Of a stretch of 64,000 nucleotides of DNA, positions 37,146 through 45,955 are shown piece after piece (positions within the stretch are counted from its first letter, which is position 1; the number at the start of each line of letters is the position of its first letter). The DNA is taken from assembly GCF_001423615.1 (NCBI RefSeq), contig NZ_LMOU01000002.1, forward strand, positions 311,132 through 375,131. The letters are read 5' to 3'. Below the pieces are notes generated by a model. The model made no database searches. It was not told the DNA's origin and saw nothing but the letters and a program-made list of their open reading frames with translations. Both the position numbers and the translations under genes were made by a program. The stretch is from Microbacterium sp. Leaf159. GTDB taxonomy: Bacteria; Actinomycetota; Actinomycetes; Actinomycetales; Microbacteriaceae.

Positions 37146-37174
37146 TCGAATGACGTCGTACTGTCTTCATTCGA
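37146..37174. promoter_or_regulatory. Inverted repeat upstream of the APH-like kinase gene
   Basis: TCGAATGA and TCATTCGA form a perfect 8-bp inverted repeat spaced by 13 nt, in an AT-richer stretch 82-110 nt upstream of the kinase start. It has the look of a dimeric-regulator operator. No regulator gene is adjacent and the protein that binds is unknown. Confidence 0.5.
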
Positions 37175-37291
37175 GGTTAGATAGCGCGTGCGGAGCGCAC
37201 AAGGCCGCGGCGGATCGCATTCCGGTGCGACGGCATCCCACTTCGCGGCGACCGTGCCTCGGGCTGGTCGTGGGCGGTCCGCGCGATCGGA

Positions 37292-37297
37292 TAGACT
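37292..37297 (+). promoter_or_regulatory. Likely -10 box of tRNA-Ser
   Basis: TAGACT lies 17 nt before the tRNA-Ser 5' end. No clear -35 is seen. Confidence 0.45.
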
Positions 37298-37313
37298 GTT
37301 CAGGTTGTTCCTT

Positions 37314-37401
37314 GGTGACGTGTCCGAGCGGCCGAAGGAGCACGCTTGGAAAGCGTGTGTTGTGCAAGCAACCGCGGGTTCGAATCCCGCCGTCACCGCC
37401 A
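37314..37401 (+). tRNA. tRNA-Ser (anticodon GGA)
   Basis: A class II tRNA with a long variable arm. The acceptor GGTGACG pairs with CGTCACC. The anticodon stem (CACGC/GCGTG) encloses loop TTGGAAA, anticodon GGA (codon TCC). A variable arm TGTTGTGCAAGCA follows, then the T-arm GCGGG-TTCGAAT-CCCGC, discriminator G and encoded CCA. Length 88 nt with CCA. Confidence 0.96.
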
Positions 37402-37410
37402 AAAAAAGCT

Positions 37411-37446
37411 AGAGGGTCTCCGCGCCAGCGGGGGCCCTTCATGCTT
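37411..37446 (+). terminator. Terminator after tRNA-Ser
   Basis: GAGGGTCTCCGC and GCGGGGGCCCTTC form a G-U-containing stem around a GCCA-type loop 10 nt after the tRNA. ATGCTTTTTATC follows, a T-run as expected for an intrinsic terminator. Confidence 0.75.
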
Positions 37447-37541
37447 TTTATCGAGCGCTGGGGATTCGGGGAGGAGCGAGCGCAGCGAGCACCGGAGTCC
37501 CGCCGTCACCGTAGGGTGAGAGCGAGGAATGGAGCGAGCAG

Positions 37542-38138
37542 ATGCTCATGAGCCACCGCGATCGTGAACCCGTGATCCACGAGACCGCCTACGTCGCGTC
37601 GTCCGCGATGATCGTGGGCGATGTCCGAATCGGTCCCGGTGTACGCGTTCTGCACGGAGCCGTACTCACCGCCGAGGACGGCGAAGTCACCGTGGACGAG
37701 AACACTGTGGTGATGGAGCATGCGCTGATTCGCGGTCGCTCCGGTCACCCTGCCCGCATCGGGGCGTCAGTGATGATCGGCCCCCACACCCATGTGAACG
37801 GCAGCATCATCGAGGACGAGGCCTTCATCGCGACCGGCGCCTCCCTGTTCCCCGGCAGCCGCATCGGCGCCGGGGCCGAAGTGCGGATCAACGGTGTCGT
37901 ACAGGTCAACACCTCGGTGGAGCCCGGCACAGTGGTTCCGATCGGGTGGGTCGCGGTGGGCACGCCGGCCTCGATCCTGCCACCCGAACGGCATGAGGAG
38001 ATCTGGGCGATCCAGCGGGATCTCGACTTCGTGGGAACGGTCTACGGCGTCGGACCGGAGACGTCGATGAGAGATCTCATGCGGCAGCAGTCCGACCACT
38101 ACGGCACACACGCCGAGGATCGCGCGATCGACAGCTGA
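37542..38138 (+). CDS. Gamma-carbonic-anhydrase-like left-handed beta-helix protein
   Basis: A 198-residue protein with hexapeptide repeats (AYVASSAMIVGDVRIGPGVRVLHGAV, then IGASVMIGPHTHVNG and IEDEAFIATGASLFPGSRIG) of the left-handed beta-helix class, as in gamma-carbonic anhydrases and acyltransferases. His in GPHTHVNG and VVMEHALI resembles zinc ligands, but the first conserved His position is unclear. Enzyme activity is uncertain; many such proteins (PaaY, YrdA) are thioesterases or unassigned. A second ATG lies two codons later. It is the only gene between tRNA-Ser and the GNAT gene on the plus strand. Confidence 0.85.
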   Translation: MLMSHRDREPVIHETAYVASSAMIVGDVRIGPGVRVLHGAVLTAEDGEVTVDENTVVMEHALIRGRSGHPARIGASVMIGPHTHVNGSIIEDEAFIATGASLFPGSRIGAGAEVRINGVVQVNTSVEPGTVVPIGWVAVGTPASILPPERHEEIWAIQRDLDFVGTVYGVGPETSMRDLMRQQSDHYGTHAEDRAIDS

Positions 38139-38156
38139 GGCACCGACTCGCGCCGA

Positions 38157-38756
38157 TCAGGCGAACCGCACCCCGTAGCTCTGCCCGCCCGGCTCAGCCG
38201 GCAGCGGCGTCATGCCGAGTCGCTCGTAGAAGGCGGCGGCCCCCGTGTTCTTCGGGTCCATACCCAGGTGCAGTCCGCGCACTCCGCGGCGGCTGAGCTC
38301 GGCGAACAGCGTCTCGATGAGTGCGCGGCCGAGGCCCTGCCCCTGCGTCTCGGGCAGCAGGTCGATGTGCAGGTGCGCCGGGTACTCCGCGGCATTGGCG
38401 TCCCGCCCAGGCGCCTGGCTGTACCCGTGCTCGATCATCCGCTCTTCGCGGGTCGTCGGCTCGGCCGCACGCGGGTATCGCTCCTGCAGCGTCGGCCACC
38501 ACTCGTCACGGAACCAGGTGGCGAAGGCCTCCGTGTCGTCGGTCGCGACGATGTAGCCGATCACGCGCTCGTCGTCTGTCTCGACCACCCATGCGAGGTC
38601 CGGATGCCGTTCGGCGTAGGGCACCGCGAAGAGGTCGCCCCAGAGGGAGTCGTCCGAGAAGACGCCGGTCGCGTCAGCGCCGGCATCCGCCGTCCTCGTG
38701 CACACCTCGTACAGAGCTGCGCGGTCGGACGGACGATACGGACGGATGCGAGACAC
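38157..38756 (-). CDS. GNAT-family N-acetyltransferase
   Basis: A 199-residue acetyltransferase. The acetyl-CoA motif reads LLPETQGQGLGRALIETLFAEL (Q-G-Q-G-L-G, motif A), with the N-terminal IRPYRPSDRAALYEVC typical of GNATs and a late PKNTGAAAFYERLGM. The closest resemblance is to the eukaryote-like NAT/OGA-associated group. The acceptor is unknown. GTG start preceded by GAGGAG. It sits convergent to the gamma-CA-like gene. Confidence 0.88.
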   Translation of the reverse strand: MSRIRPYRPSDRAALYEVCTRTADAGADATGVFSDDSLWGDLFAVPYAERHPDLAWVVETDDERVIGYIVATDDTEAFATWFRDEWWPTLQERYPRAAEPTTREERMIEHGYSQAPGRDANAAEYPAHLHIDLLPETQGQGLGRALIETLFAELSRRGVRGLHLGMDPKNTGAAAFYERLGMTPLPAEPGGQSYGVRFA

Positions 38757-38786
38757 GACGGCTCCTCGGTGAGATGGGGTGTCCCG

Positions 38787-39422
38787 TCAGCCTATCGGCG
38801 CGGGCACCGCCGCCCGGCGCGATGCCGATTGCACCCATGGCAGCATCACGGAGCCCAGCACCAGCACCACTCCGGCGCCGACGAGGGCACCGCCCAGGGT
38901 GTCGGTCGCCCAATGCACCGACAGCAGCGTGCGGGAGATCGCCATCGCGAGGACCCACAGGATTCCGAGGATCGCGGTCCACACGCGTGGGAACACGAGC
39001 CACAGCACGACCGCGATGGTCGCCGCATTGGCTGTGTGCCCCGAGGGGAACGACCCGTAGTCGCTCACGACGATCATGTCCTCGGGTCGCGCACGCCCGA
39101 AGAGCTGCTTGAGCAGCTGCACCGCTCCGGCACTGGCGAGGAATGCCACGGCGGCGAACACGGCCGCCCGCCATCGCCGAGCGAGCAGCAGGGCGATGAT
39201 CATGAGCAGCGGCACGAGGATGATGGCCACCCACCCGCCGCCGAGGTCATTGAGGATCAGCGCGAACGACAGCATCCATTCGGCGCGGTACGTGCTGATC
39301 GTCTGGTTCCACCAGGTGTCGAACCCCGGAGGCTCGGTGTAACCGAACACGATCGCCGCCCCGAGGAGCGTCGCCGCGACGAGCATCCCTATTCCCCACC
39401 ACAGCAGCGTTCGTCGTCTCAT
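38787..39422 (-). CDS. PAP2-family phosphatase (lipid/undecaprenyl phosphatase type)
   Basis: A 211-residue membrane protein with about six hydrophobic segments. All three PAP2 motifs are present: KQLFGRARP, FPSGHTAN and SRTLLSVHWATD, giving the catalytic His pair. Such enzymes dephosphorylate lipid phosphates such as undecaprenyl pyrophosphate or phosphatidate. It lies 30 nt upstream of the GNAT end and 30 nt downstream of the MFS gene, all on the minus strand. Confidence 0.93.
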   Translation of the reverse strand: MRRRTLLWWGIGMLVAATLLGAAIVFGYTEPPGFDTWWNQTISTYRAEWMLSFALILNDLGGGWVAIILVPLLMIIALLLARRWRAAVFAAVAFLASAGAVQLLKQLFGRARPEDMIVVSDYGSFPSGHTANAATIAVVLWLVFPRVWTAILGILWVLAMAISRTLLSVHWATDTLGGALVGAGVVLVLGSVMLPWVQSASRRAAVPAPIG

Positions 39423-39452
39423 CGAACCATTCTGCCGGTCGAATGCTGAATA

Positions 39453-40817
39453 TCAGGGAGCGAGCATGCCGACAGTCCGGGGGCGCACGATCAGCCACAG
39501 CGACAGCACGCCGATCGCCGCGCATCCGACCATCACCGAGGCCATGGTCGTCGCCGTGATTCCGGCACCCTGGGAGACCCAGCCGACGACCGGCGAGATC
39601 AGCCCCGCGACGCCGAAGTTCGTGGCTCCGATCACGGACGCCGCGGTGCCCGCCGCCTTGCCGTGCCTGTCGAGCGCGAGCACCTGCACGTTCGGGAACG
39701 TGAACCCGCACGCCGTCATGAAGACGAACAGCGGGATGACCGTGCCCCAGAGACCGAGGCCCAGCTGGTCGGTGACGATGATCGCCGCTCCCGCGAGCAG
39801 CAGCACCGCGGTCGAGTAGGCCATGACCCACTGCGGACCGAAGCGAGCGGCGAGGCGCGATGCCGTCTGCACACCGGCGACGACACCGAGCGAGTTCACG
39901 GCGAACAGGAGCCCGTACTGCTGCGCATCCAGTCCGTGCGTCTGCTGGAACAGAAACGGCGAGGCGGAGAGATACGAGAACAGACCCGAGAACGTCATGC
40001 CGCCGATGATCAGTACGCCGATGAAGACCCGGTCGGAGAACACCGAGCGGTAGCGCTGCAGGACGGTCGCGCCGCCCTTCTCCTGCCGGCGGGCGATGGG
40101 GAGCGTCTCGGGGATGAAGACGATTGCCGACACGAGCATCACCACGCCGTAGAGAGCGAGCACGACGAAGATCCCGCGCCAGGGCATGAGGGTGAGCAGC
40201 CACGAGCCGATCAGCGGCGCGATGACCGGCGCCACGCCCGACACGAGCGCGAGGCGCGACAGCATCACGACCAGGCGGCGTCCGCCGAACAGGTCGCGCA
40301 CGATCGCCATCGCGACCACACCACCGGCGGCGGCGCCGACGCCCATGAGCACGCGAGCACCGCTGAGCAGCGGCAGCGTCGGAGCATAGGCGGCCGCAGC
40401 ACTGGCCAGCACGTGCAGCGCTGTCACGGCGATCAGAGGGATTCGGCGTCCGACCTTGTCACTGAGCGGACCCACCACGAGCTGCCCGAGCGCGAAGCCG
40501 ATCATGGTGCCGGTCAGCGTGAGCTGGATCGCGGCGGCTGTGGTCTCGAAGTCCTGCTCCAGCACGGGGAACGCCGGCAGGTAGAGGTCGATCGTGAACG
40601 GCCCGAGGGCCGTGAGCGCACCGAGCAGCACAATGTACAGCGCGCGGCGGCCGTTCGAGATCGAGTCACCGGGGTGCAGCATGATCGGCGCCGTGGCCGG
40701 GTTCGATCCGAGAGTGCGGATCGCACCAGTGGACGACGGGATGCGGATGCTGCCGGTGGCCGTCCGCTCAGTGGCGGAGGTCGTCGGGATGGAGTCAGTG
40801 CGTGGAGCGTCGGGCAC
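39453..40817 (-). CDS. MFS multidrug exporter, Bcr/CflA type
   Basis: A 454-residue major facilitator with 12 hydrophobic segments. The DHA1 signature is visible: GPFTIDLYLPAFPVLEQDF in the first helix, LGQLVVGPLSDKVGRR (motif A loop), RVLMGVGAAAGGVVAMAIVRDL in helices 4-5. This is the Bcr/CflA group that pumps out drugs such as bicyclomycin or chloramphenicol in some hosts; the substrate here is unknown. A 50-residue hydrophilic Ser/Thr-rich N-terminal extension precedes the first helix. GTG start preceded by GGAAGGA. Confidence 0.93.
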   Translation of the reverse strand: MPDAPRTDSIPTTSATERTATGSIRIPSSTGAIRTLGSNPATAPIMLHPGDSISNGRRALYIVLLGALTALGPFTIDLYLPAFPVLEQDFETTAAAIQLTLTGTMIGFALGQLVVGPLSDKVGRRIPLIAVTALHVLASAAAAYAPTLPLLSGARVLMGVGAAAGGVVAMAIVRDLFGGRRLVVMLSRLALVSGVAPVIAPLIGSWLLTLMPWRGIFVVLALYGVVMLVSAIVFIPETLPIARRQEKGGATVLQRYRSVFSDRVFIGVLIIGGMTFSGLFSYLSASPFLFQQTHGLDAQQYGLLFAVNSLGVVAGVQTASRLAARFGPQWVMAYSTAVLLLAGAAIIVTDQLGLGLWGTVIPLFVFMTACGFTFPNVQVLALDRHGKAAGTAASVIGATNFGVAGLISPVVGWVSQGAGITATTMASVMVGCAAIGVLSLWLIVRPRTVGMLAP

Positions 40818-40958
40818 GACGGTCCTTCCGGAATTCGAGGGGGATGAGGTCGAGTCGCGAGAGCGGTCGGATCGTCGATGGTCTCGAAACGATTCGATCC
40901 GGGCGAAGTCTCCATGTTACAGCTCTCGCGTGCACCGGCACATCCCGACGGACACACC

Positions 40959-41027
40959 TGCATGCCGAAAAGACGGATGGATGCCGAAACGCGCGGTCTC
41001 GGCATCCATCCGTCTTCTGAGCATGCA
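40959..41027 (-). terminator. Long hairpin downstream of metB
   Basis: A perfect 17-bp stem (arms 40971-40987 and 40999-41015, 11-nt loop) reads AGACGGATGGATGCCGA against its complement. On the minus strand it is followed by TTTTCGGC, an intrinsic-terminator layout for metB. An outer TGCATGC/GCATGCA pair flanks it with 5-nt bulges. The rest of the 280-nt gap before the MFS gene holds its promoter region, with no recognisable gene. Confidence 0.75.
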
Positions 41028-41097
41028 AGTCTGCAGCCTGCGCGCAGACAGCGCACGCAGAGAGCCGGGCCTGGGACCTGGCCGGCGATCGCGCAGA

Positions 41098-42249
41098 TCA
41101 GCGGAGCCGCGTGAGCCCCTGTTCGAGATCGGCGATCAGGTCGTCGACGCCCTCGATGCCCACCGAGAGACGCACGACGTTCTCGGGCACGGCGAGGGCG
41201 GTACCGCGCACCGACGCGTGGGTCATGTCCGGCGGGTATCCGATGAGCGACTCGACCCCGCCGAGCGACTCGGCGAGCTGGAAGAGCTCGGTCGACTCGG
41301 CGAAGGCCTTGGCCGCGTTCGCGCCCGCGGAGAGGCCGAGCGAGAGCATCCCGCCGAATCCGCTCATCTGGCGAGCAGCGATGTCGTGGCCCGGGTGCGA
41401 GGCGAGACCCGGGTAGTAGACGGTCGCGAACTCGGGGCGGGCGGCCGCCCACTCGGCGATCGCCTGCGCGTTCTCGGAGTGCTGACGCACCCGCACCGCG
41501 AGGGTCTTGATGCCACGCGTCGTGAGCCACGCGTCGAGCGGAGCCGACACCGCGCCGACGGCGAACTGCTGGAACTTGATCTGCTCGTAGAAACGGTCGT
41601 CGCCGAAGACCACGGCGCCGCCGAGCACGTCCGAGTGCCCGCCGAGGTACTTCGTGGTGGAGTGCACGACGAGGTCGGCGCCGAGCGAGAGGGGCTGCTG
41701 CAGCGCGGGAGACGCGAAGGTGTTGTCGACGACTGCGATGGCTCCGGCCGCGTGCGCGATCTCGGCGATGAGCGCGATGTCGACGATCTTCAGCAGCGGG
41801 TTGCTGGGCGTCTCGACCCAGATGATCTTCGTCTCAGGTCGGATCGCAGCACGCAGCGCGTCGGCATCCGACAGCTCGACCGTCGTGGTCTCGATGCCCC
41901 ACGGCGCGAGCACCCTGGTGAGCAGACGGTAGGTGCCGCCGTAGACGTCGTTGCCGAGCACGATGTGGTCGCCCGGCTTCAGGATGCCGCGCAGCAGCGC
42001 GTCTTCCGCGGCGAGGCCCGAGGCGAAGGACAGCGCGTTCGCTCCGCCCTCGAGTGCGGCGAGCTGCGTCTCGAGCGACGAGCGCGTCGGGTTGCCGGCA
42101 CGGTTGTACTCGTACCCGTCACGGAATCCGCCGATGCCGTCCTGCACATGCGTGGAGGCCTGATAGATCGGCGGGATGATCGACCCCGTGGTCGGGTCAG
42201 GCGCCTGACCTGCGTGGATGGCTCGGGTGGCGAAGGCATGATCGGACAT
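41098..42249 (-). CDS. metB: Cystathionine gamma-synthase / PLP transsulfuration enzyme
   Basis: A 383-residue PLP enzyme of the Cys/Met metabolism family. It opens FATRAIHAGQAPDPTTGSIIPPIYQASTH, with ALEGGANALSFASGLAAE and the PLP-Lys motif VVHSTTKYLGGHSDVLGG near residue 200. SQLVGY-type ending is SLGGVESLIGYPPDMTHASV. It joins O-acyl-homoserine with cysteine, or may act as cystathionine gamma-lyase or both. It follows cbs on the same strand, 77 nt apart, so both directions of transsulfuration are possible. Confidence 0.92.
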   Translation of the reverse strand: MSDHAFATRAIHAGQAPDPTTGSIIPPIYQASTHVQDGIGGFRDGYEYNRAGNPTRSSLETQLAALEGGANALSFASGLAAEDALLRGILKPGDHIVLGNDVYGGTYRLLTRVLAPWGIETTTVELSDADALRAAIRPETKIIWVETPSNPLLKIVDIALIAEIAHAAGAIAVVDNTFASPALQQPLSLGADLVVHSTTKYLGGHSDVLGGAVVFGDDRFYEQIKFQQFAVGAVSAPLDAWLTTRGIKTLAVRVRQHSENAQAIAEWAAARPEFATVYYPGLASHPGHDIAARQMSGFGGMLSLGLSAGANAAKAFAESTELFQLAESLGGVESLIGYPPDMTHASVRGTALAVPENVVRLSVGIEGVDDLIADLEQGLTRLR

Positions 42250-42326
42250 GTCTCTCAGCCTACGTCGACCCCGACACCGGCATCCGGCCCTGTTACGCCC
42301 GGCGTCAGTGCGACATGCGTGCGACG

Positions 42327-43703
42327 TCAGCGCGAGATGTATGAGAGCAGGTCCTGTCGGGTGAGCACGGTGTGCGGCTTGCCGTCGAAGGTCACGAGCA
42401 GGGCGTCGACGTCGGCGAGCGCCGCCCGAGCCTGCGCGAGAGGAGCATGGATGCCGATGAGCGGCAGCCGCTCCCCCACGTGATCGCCCACGGCATCCGC
42501 GGGCTTCGCGTCACCCCGGAACAGCAGGTCGAGCAGGCCCTTCTCGTCGACGGTGCCGACGACCTCGCCCATCATCACTGGGGGCTCGGCGCTGAGGACC
42601 ACGAGCTGCGACACGTCGTACTCGGTCATCATGCCGATGGCCTCGAGCACGGTGTCGGTCGGGTGCGCATGCACGAGGTCGGGAATGCCTTCGCCGAGGC
42701 GGGACGAGCGCGCAGCCAGCACGTCGGCGACCGTCTCGCCCTCCTCCACCTCGCTGAATCCGTACGACCGCATCCATCCGTCGTTGAAGATCTTGCTCAG
42801 GTAGCCGCGACCTCCGTCGGGAAGGAGCACCACCATGACGGCGTCCGCGGGCAGCTCCCGGGCGACGCGCAGGGCACCGACCACCGCCATGCCGCTCGAT
42901 CCACCGACGAGGATGCCTTCTTCCCGCGCGAGGCGGCGGGTCATCGCGAACGACTCGGCGTCGCCGACCGCGACGATCTCGTGCGGCACCTTCGGGTCGT
43001 AGGCGCCGGGCCAGATGTCCTCGCCGACTCCCTCGACCAGGTACGGACGCCCGGTACCACCGCTGTAGACGCTGCCCTCGGGGTCGATCCCGACGATGCG
43101 CACGCGGTCGTCCGAGATCTCGCGCAGGTAGCGCCCCGTGCCCGTGATCGTGCCGCCGGTGCCGACGCCCGCGACGAAGTGGGTGATCGTGCCGTCGGTG
43201 TCGCGCCAGATCTCGGGACCCGTGGTCTCGTAGTGGCTGCGAGGGCCGTTCGGGTTCTCGTACTGGTTCGGTTTGAACGCGCCGGGAATCTCGCGGGCCA
43301 GCCGGTCGCTCACGCTGTAGTACGACTCGGGGCTGTCGGCCGCGACCGAGGTCGGCGTGACGACGACCTCGGCACCGTAGGCGCGAAGGACGTCGATCTT
43401 GTCCTCACCGACCTTGTCCGGAAGCACGAAGACGCACTTGTACCCGCGCTGCTGGGCGACGAGGGCCAGGCCCACACCGGTGTTGCCGCTCGTCGGCTCG
43501 ACGATCGTGCCGCCCGGCCGCAGCTCTCCCGATGCTTCGGCCGCGTCGATGATGCGCGAGGCTATGCGATCCTTCGCGGACCCGCCGGGGTTGAGGTATT
43601 CGAGCTTCACGAGCACGGTGCACTCCACACCCTCGGTGACGTGCTGGAGCTTCACGAGGGGTGTGTCGCCGACCAGGTCGACTATGGAGTCTGCGTACTT
43701 CAT
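42327..43703 (-). CDS. Cystathionine beta-synthase (with CBS domain pair)
   Basis: A 458-residue enzyme. The N-terminal fold-type II PLP domain opens MKYADSIVDLVGDTPLVKLQ, with the PLP Lys in NPGGSAKDRIASRIIDAAE and the TSGNTGVGLALVAQQRGY loop. A C-terminal pair of CBS domains begins near residue 335 (VHAPTDTVLEAIGMM; LPLIGIHAPLAQARAALADVDALLVTFDG). It condenses homoserine (or O-acetylserine) with sulfur nucleophile to cystathionine. The ATG of MKYADS is chosen over a 60-nt longer frame that runs into the hairpin. First gene of cbs-metB. Confidence 0.92.
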   Translation of the reverse strand: MKYADSIVDLVGDTPLVKLQHVTEGVECTVLVKLEYLNPGGSAKDRIASRIIDAAEASGELRPGGTIVEPTSGNTGVGLALVAQQRGYKCVFVLPDKVGEDKIDVLRAYGAEVVVTPTSVAADSPESYYSVSDRLAREIPGAFKPNQYENPNGPRSHYETTGPEIWRDTDGTITHFVAGVGTGGTITGTGRYLREISDDRVRIVGIDPEGSVYSGGTGRPYLVEGVGEDIWPGAYDPKVPHEIVAVGDAESFAMTRRLAREEGILVGGSSGMAVVGALRVARELPADAVMVVLLPDGGRGYLSKIFNDGWMRSYGFSEVEEGETVADVLAARSSRLGEGIPDLVHAHPTDTVLEAIGMMTEYDVSQLVVLSAEPPVMMGEVVGTVDEKGLLDLLFRGDAKPADAVGDHVGERLPLIGIHAPLAQARAALADVDALLVTFDGKPHTVLTRQDLLSYISR

Positions 43704-43721
43704 GTTCACAGCGTACGTGCG

Positions 43722-43766
43722 ACGATGCCGCGACCGGGGTTGTGTTGCACCCGGTCGCGGCATCGT
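43722..43766 (-). terminator. 17-bp hairpin between sugar ABC operon and cbs
   Basis: ACGATGCCGCGACCGGG (43722-43738) and its exact complement (43750-43766) form a perfect 17-bp stem with an 11-nt loop. It lies 26 nt after the stop of the permease gene and before the cbs start. There is no T-run, so it may be a weak or factor-assisted terminator. Confidence 0.7.
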
Positions 43767-43792
43767 GTGTTCCGCAGCTCTGTGAGAGCCGA

Positions 43793-44752
43793 TCAGCCCT
43801 TCGTCGAACCCGCCAGGAGTCCTCGCACGAAGTAGCGCTGGAGCGAGAAGAACACGATCAGCGGCACGATGATCGAGACGAACGCCCCGGCCGTGAGCAG
43901 ATACCAGCCCTCACCGCGTCCGGTGATCTCGGCGAGCACCTTGGTGATCGGCGACGCCGCACCGTCGGCGAACACGAGAGCGACCAGCAGGTCGTTCCAG
44001 ACCCAGAGGAACTGGAAGATCGCGACCGAGGCGATCGCCGGCATCGTCAGCGGCAGCACGATGCGGAAGAAGATCTGGCCGCGGGATGCACCGTCGACGC
44101 GTGCCGCCTCGATGATCTCCCCGGGGATCTCCGACATGAAGTTGTGCAGCAGGTAGATCGCCAGCGGCAGCGCGAACATCGAGTGCGCGATCCACACCTG
44201 GGCATACCCACCCGCCACATCGAGTCCCTGAGTGACCTGCACGCCGAACAGGTTGATGCCCCGCGAGAACGATGACAGCAGCGGAACGAGCGCCATCTGG
44301 ATCGGCACGATCTGCAGCGCGAACACGAAGATGAACAGGGCGTTGCGCCCCTTGAACTCGATCCAGGAGAACGCGTACGCCGCCATGGCCGCGATCATCA
44401 GCGGGATGATCGTTGCCGGGATCGTGATCACGATCGAGTTGAAGAACGACTCGAGGATGGTCAGCTGCGTGGTGCCCGACTGCAGCACGGCCGCGTAGTT
44501 GTCGAGCGTGAACTGCGGGTTGGTGAAGAACGTCCACCAGCCCGTGGTCTCGATCGCGTCCCTCTCACGGAACGACGAGATGAAGAGCCCGAGCGTCGGG
44601 ATGGTCCACACCACGGCGATCAGGATCGATGCGACCGTTGCCCACGGACGGCTGAGCCGCTTGCGTGCGCGGCCTGCCGAGGCTTCGAAGCGTCCGGCGG
44701 TGGTGATCGCCCTCGTGCTCTGGCCGGTGTCTGAGTTCACGGTGTCGGTCAT
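43793..44752 (-). CDS. Sugar ABC transporter permease (MalG/AglG-like, CUT1)
   Basis: A 319-residue permease with six hydrophobic segments. The EAA motif near the C-terminal third reads EIPGEIIEAARVDGASRGQIFFRIVLPLTMPAI, the docking site for the shared MsiK-type ATPase, which is not in this window. It is encoded downstream of and overlaps (ATGA) the other permease gene. The substrate is inferred from the SBP as alpha-glucoside type. Confidence 0.92.
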   Translation of the reverse strand: MTDTVNSDTGQSTRAITTAGRFEASAGRARKRLSRPWATVASILIAVVWTIPTLGLFISSFRERDAIETTGWWTFFTNPQFTLDNYAAVLQSGTTQLTILESFFNSIVITIPATIIPLMIAAMAAYAFSWIEFKGRNALFIFVFALQIVPIQMALVPLLSSFSRGINLFGVQVTQGLDVAGGYAQVWIAHSMFALPLAIYLLHNFMSEIPGEIIEAARVDGASRGQIFFRIVLPLTMPAIASVAIFQFLWVWNDLLVALVFADGAASPITKVLAEITGRGEGWYLLTAGAFVSIIVPLIVFFSLQRYFVRGLLAGSTKG

Positions 44753-45888
44753 CGGATCTCCCGCTGCTTCTTGATCTGGCGCGCGTTGTAGATCACGATC
44801 GGCAGCACCAGGATGAACAGGATGACGGAGAGCGCAGCGCTGCGTCCCGCCTCGAACTTGGAGAACTGGGTGTACATCTCATTCGCCAACACCGACGTGC
44901 CGTAGTTTCCACCTGTCATCGTGCGCACGATGTCGAAGACCTTCAGCGAGGCGATCGAGATCGTCGTGAGCACGACGATGAGCGCCGGTCTGATCGAGGG
45001 GATCGTCACCGAGCGGAAGCGTTCCCAGGCGTTCGCGCCGTCGAGCTCGGCCGCCTCGAGAAGCTCGGTGGGAACTCCCTTGATGGATGCCGAGAGCACG
45101 ACCATCGCGAAACCGGTCTGCACCCAGATCAGCACGACGATCAGGGCCAGGTTGTTCCACGGATTGTTCAGCAGGAACTGCTGCGGTTCGCCGCCGAACC
45201 AGACCAGGATCTGGTTGAGCAGACCGATCTGCTCGAACTCCGGACCACGGTAGGCGTACACGAAACGCCAGATGATGCTCGCGCCGACGAACGAGATCGC
45301 CATCGGCATGAAGACCAGCAGCTTGTAGATCTTCTCGCCACGGGTCTTGTCGATGAAGACCGCATAGGCGAGACCGACGATCGTCGACAGCGTCGGCACC
45401 AGCAGCACCCACACGATCGTGTTCACGACCGAGGTGACACCGTCGGACTGCGTGAAGATCCACAGGTAGTTGGAGAAGCCGACGAAGTCGCTGCCTGTCG
45501 AGTTCCAGAACGATGCGTAGACCGTCTGGATCGACGGGAGGATCAGACCTGCCAGGAGCAGCAGGATCGCCGGAGCCATGAAGGCGACCAGCTGGATCAG
45601 GTATCCGACGCCGTCGCGCGATCGATAGTCCAGGAAGAAGAACAGCGCACCGACGGCGACCGCGACTCCCATGGCCCAGTAATAGGAGTTGAAGAACCAC
45701 ATCACCGCGAACGGGATGAGGAGGCACATCGCGAGGCGGATGCCGGTGTAGAGGGCGCCCTTGCGAGGCGCGATGTCGACGAGAAGCAGGATGACGACGA
45801 CGACCACCGCGAAGGCGATGACGACGGCGAGAGCCTGAGCGATCGGGGGCAGTGACCCGATCCATTGGAAGAACACAGTCGCGTTCAT
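44749..45888 (-). CDS. Sugar ABC transporter permease (MalF/AglF-like, CUT1)
   Basis: A 379-residue permease. A long N-terminal membrane part (IAFAVVVVVILLLVDIAPRKG; GALFFFLDYRSRDG) precedes the usual six-helix core, as in AglF-type permeases. The EAA loop is VPTELLEAAELDGANAWERFRSVTIPSIRPALI. It overlaps the MalG-like gene by 4 nt and follows the substrate-binding protein gene after a strong 12-bp hairpin. No ATPase gene is nearby. Confidence 0.9.
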   Translation of the reverse strand: MNATVFFQWIGSLPPIAQALAVVIAFAVVVVVILLLVDIAPRKGALYTGIRLAMCLLIPFAVMWFFNSYYWAMGVAVAVGALFFFLDYRSRDGVGYLIQLVAFMAPAILLLLAGLILPSIQTVYASFWNSTGSDFVGFSNYLWIFTQSDGVTSVVNTIVWVLLVPTLSTIVGLAYAVFIDKTRGEKIYKLLVFMPMAISFVGASIIWRFVYAYRGPEFEQIGLLNQILVWFGGEPQQFLLNNPWNNLALIVVLIWVQTGFAMVVLSASIKGVPTELLEAAELDGANAWERFRSVTIPSIRPALIVVLTTISIASLKVFDIVRTMTGGNYGTSVLANEMYTQFSKFEAGRSAALSVILFILVLPIVIYNARQIKKQREIR

Positions 45889-45955
45889 GGATTCCCCTTC
45901 ATGAGACGGAGCTGATCAGCGGTCGGCGCGACGATGCGCGGACCGAGTGCGAGAC

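Noticed and set aside
40795..41028. Overlapping small frames on both strands between metB and the MFS gene
   Set aside because: They read through the 17-bp hairpin, whose symmetry makes both strands look alike; no family resemblance.
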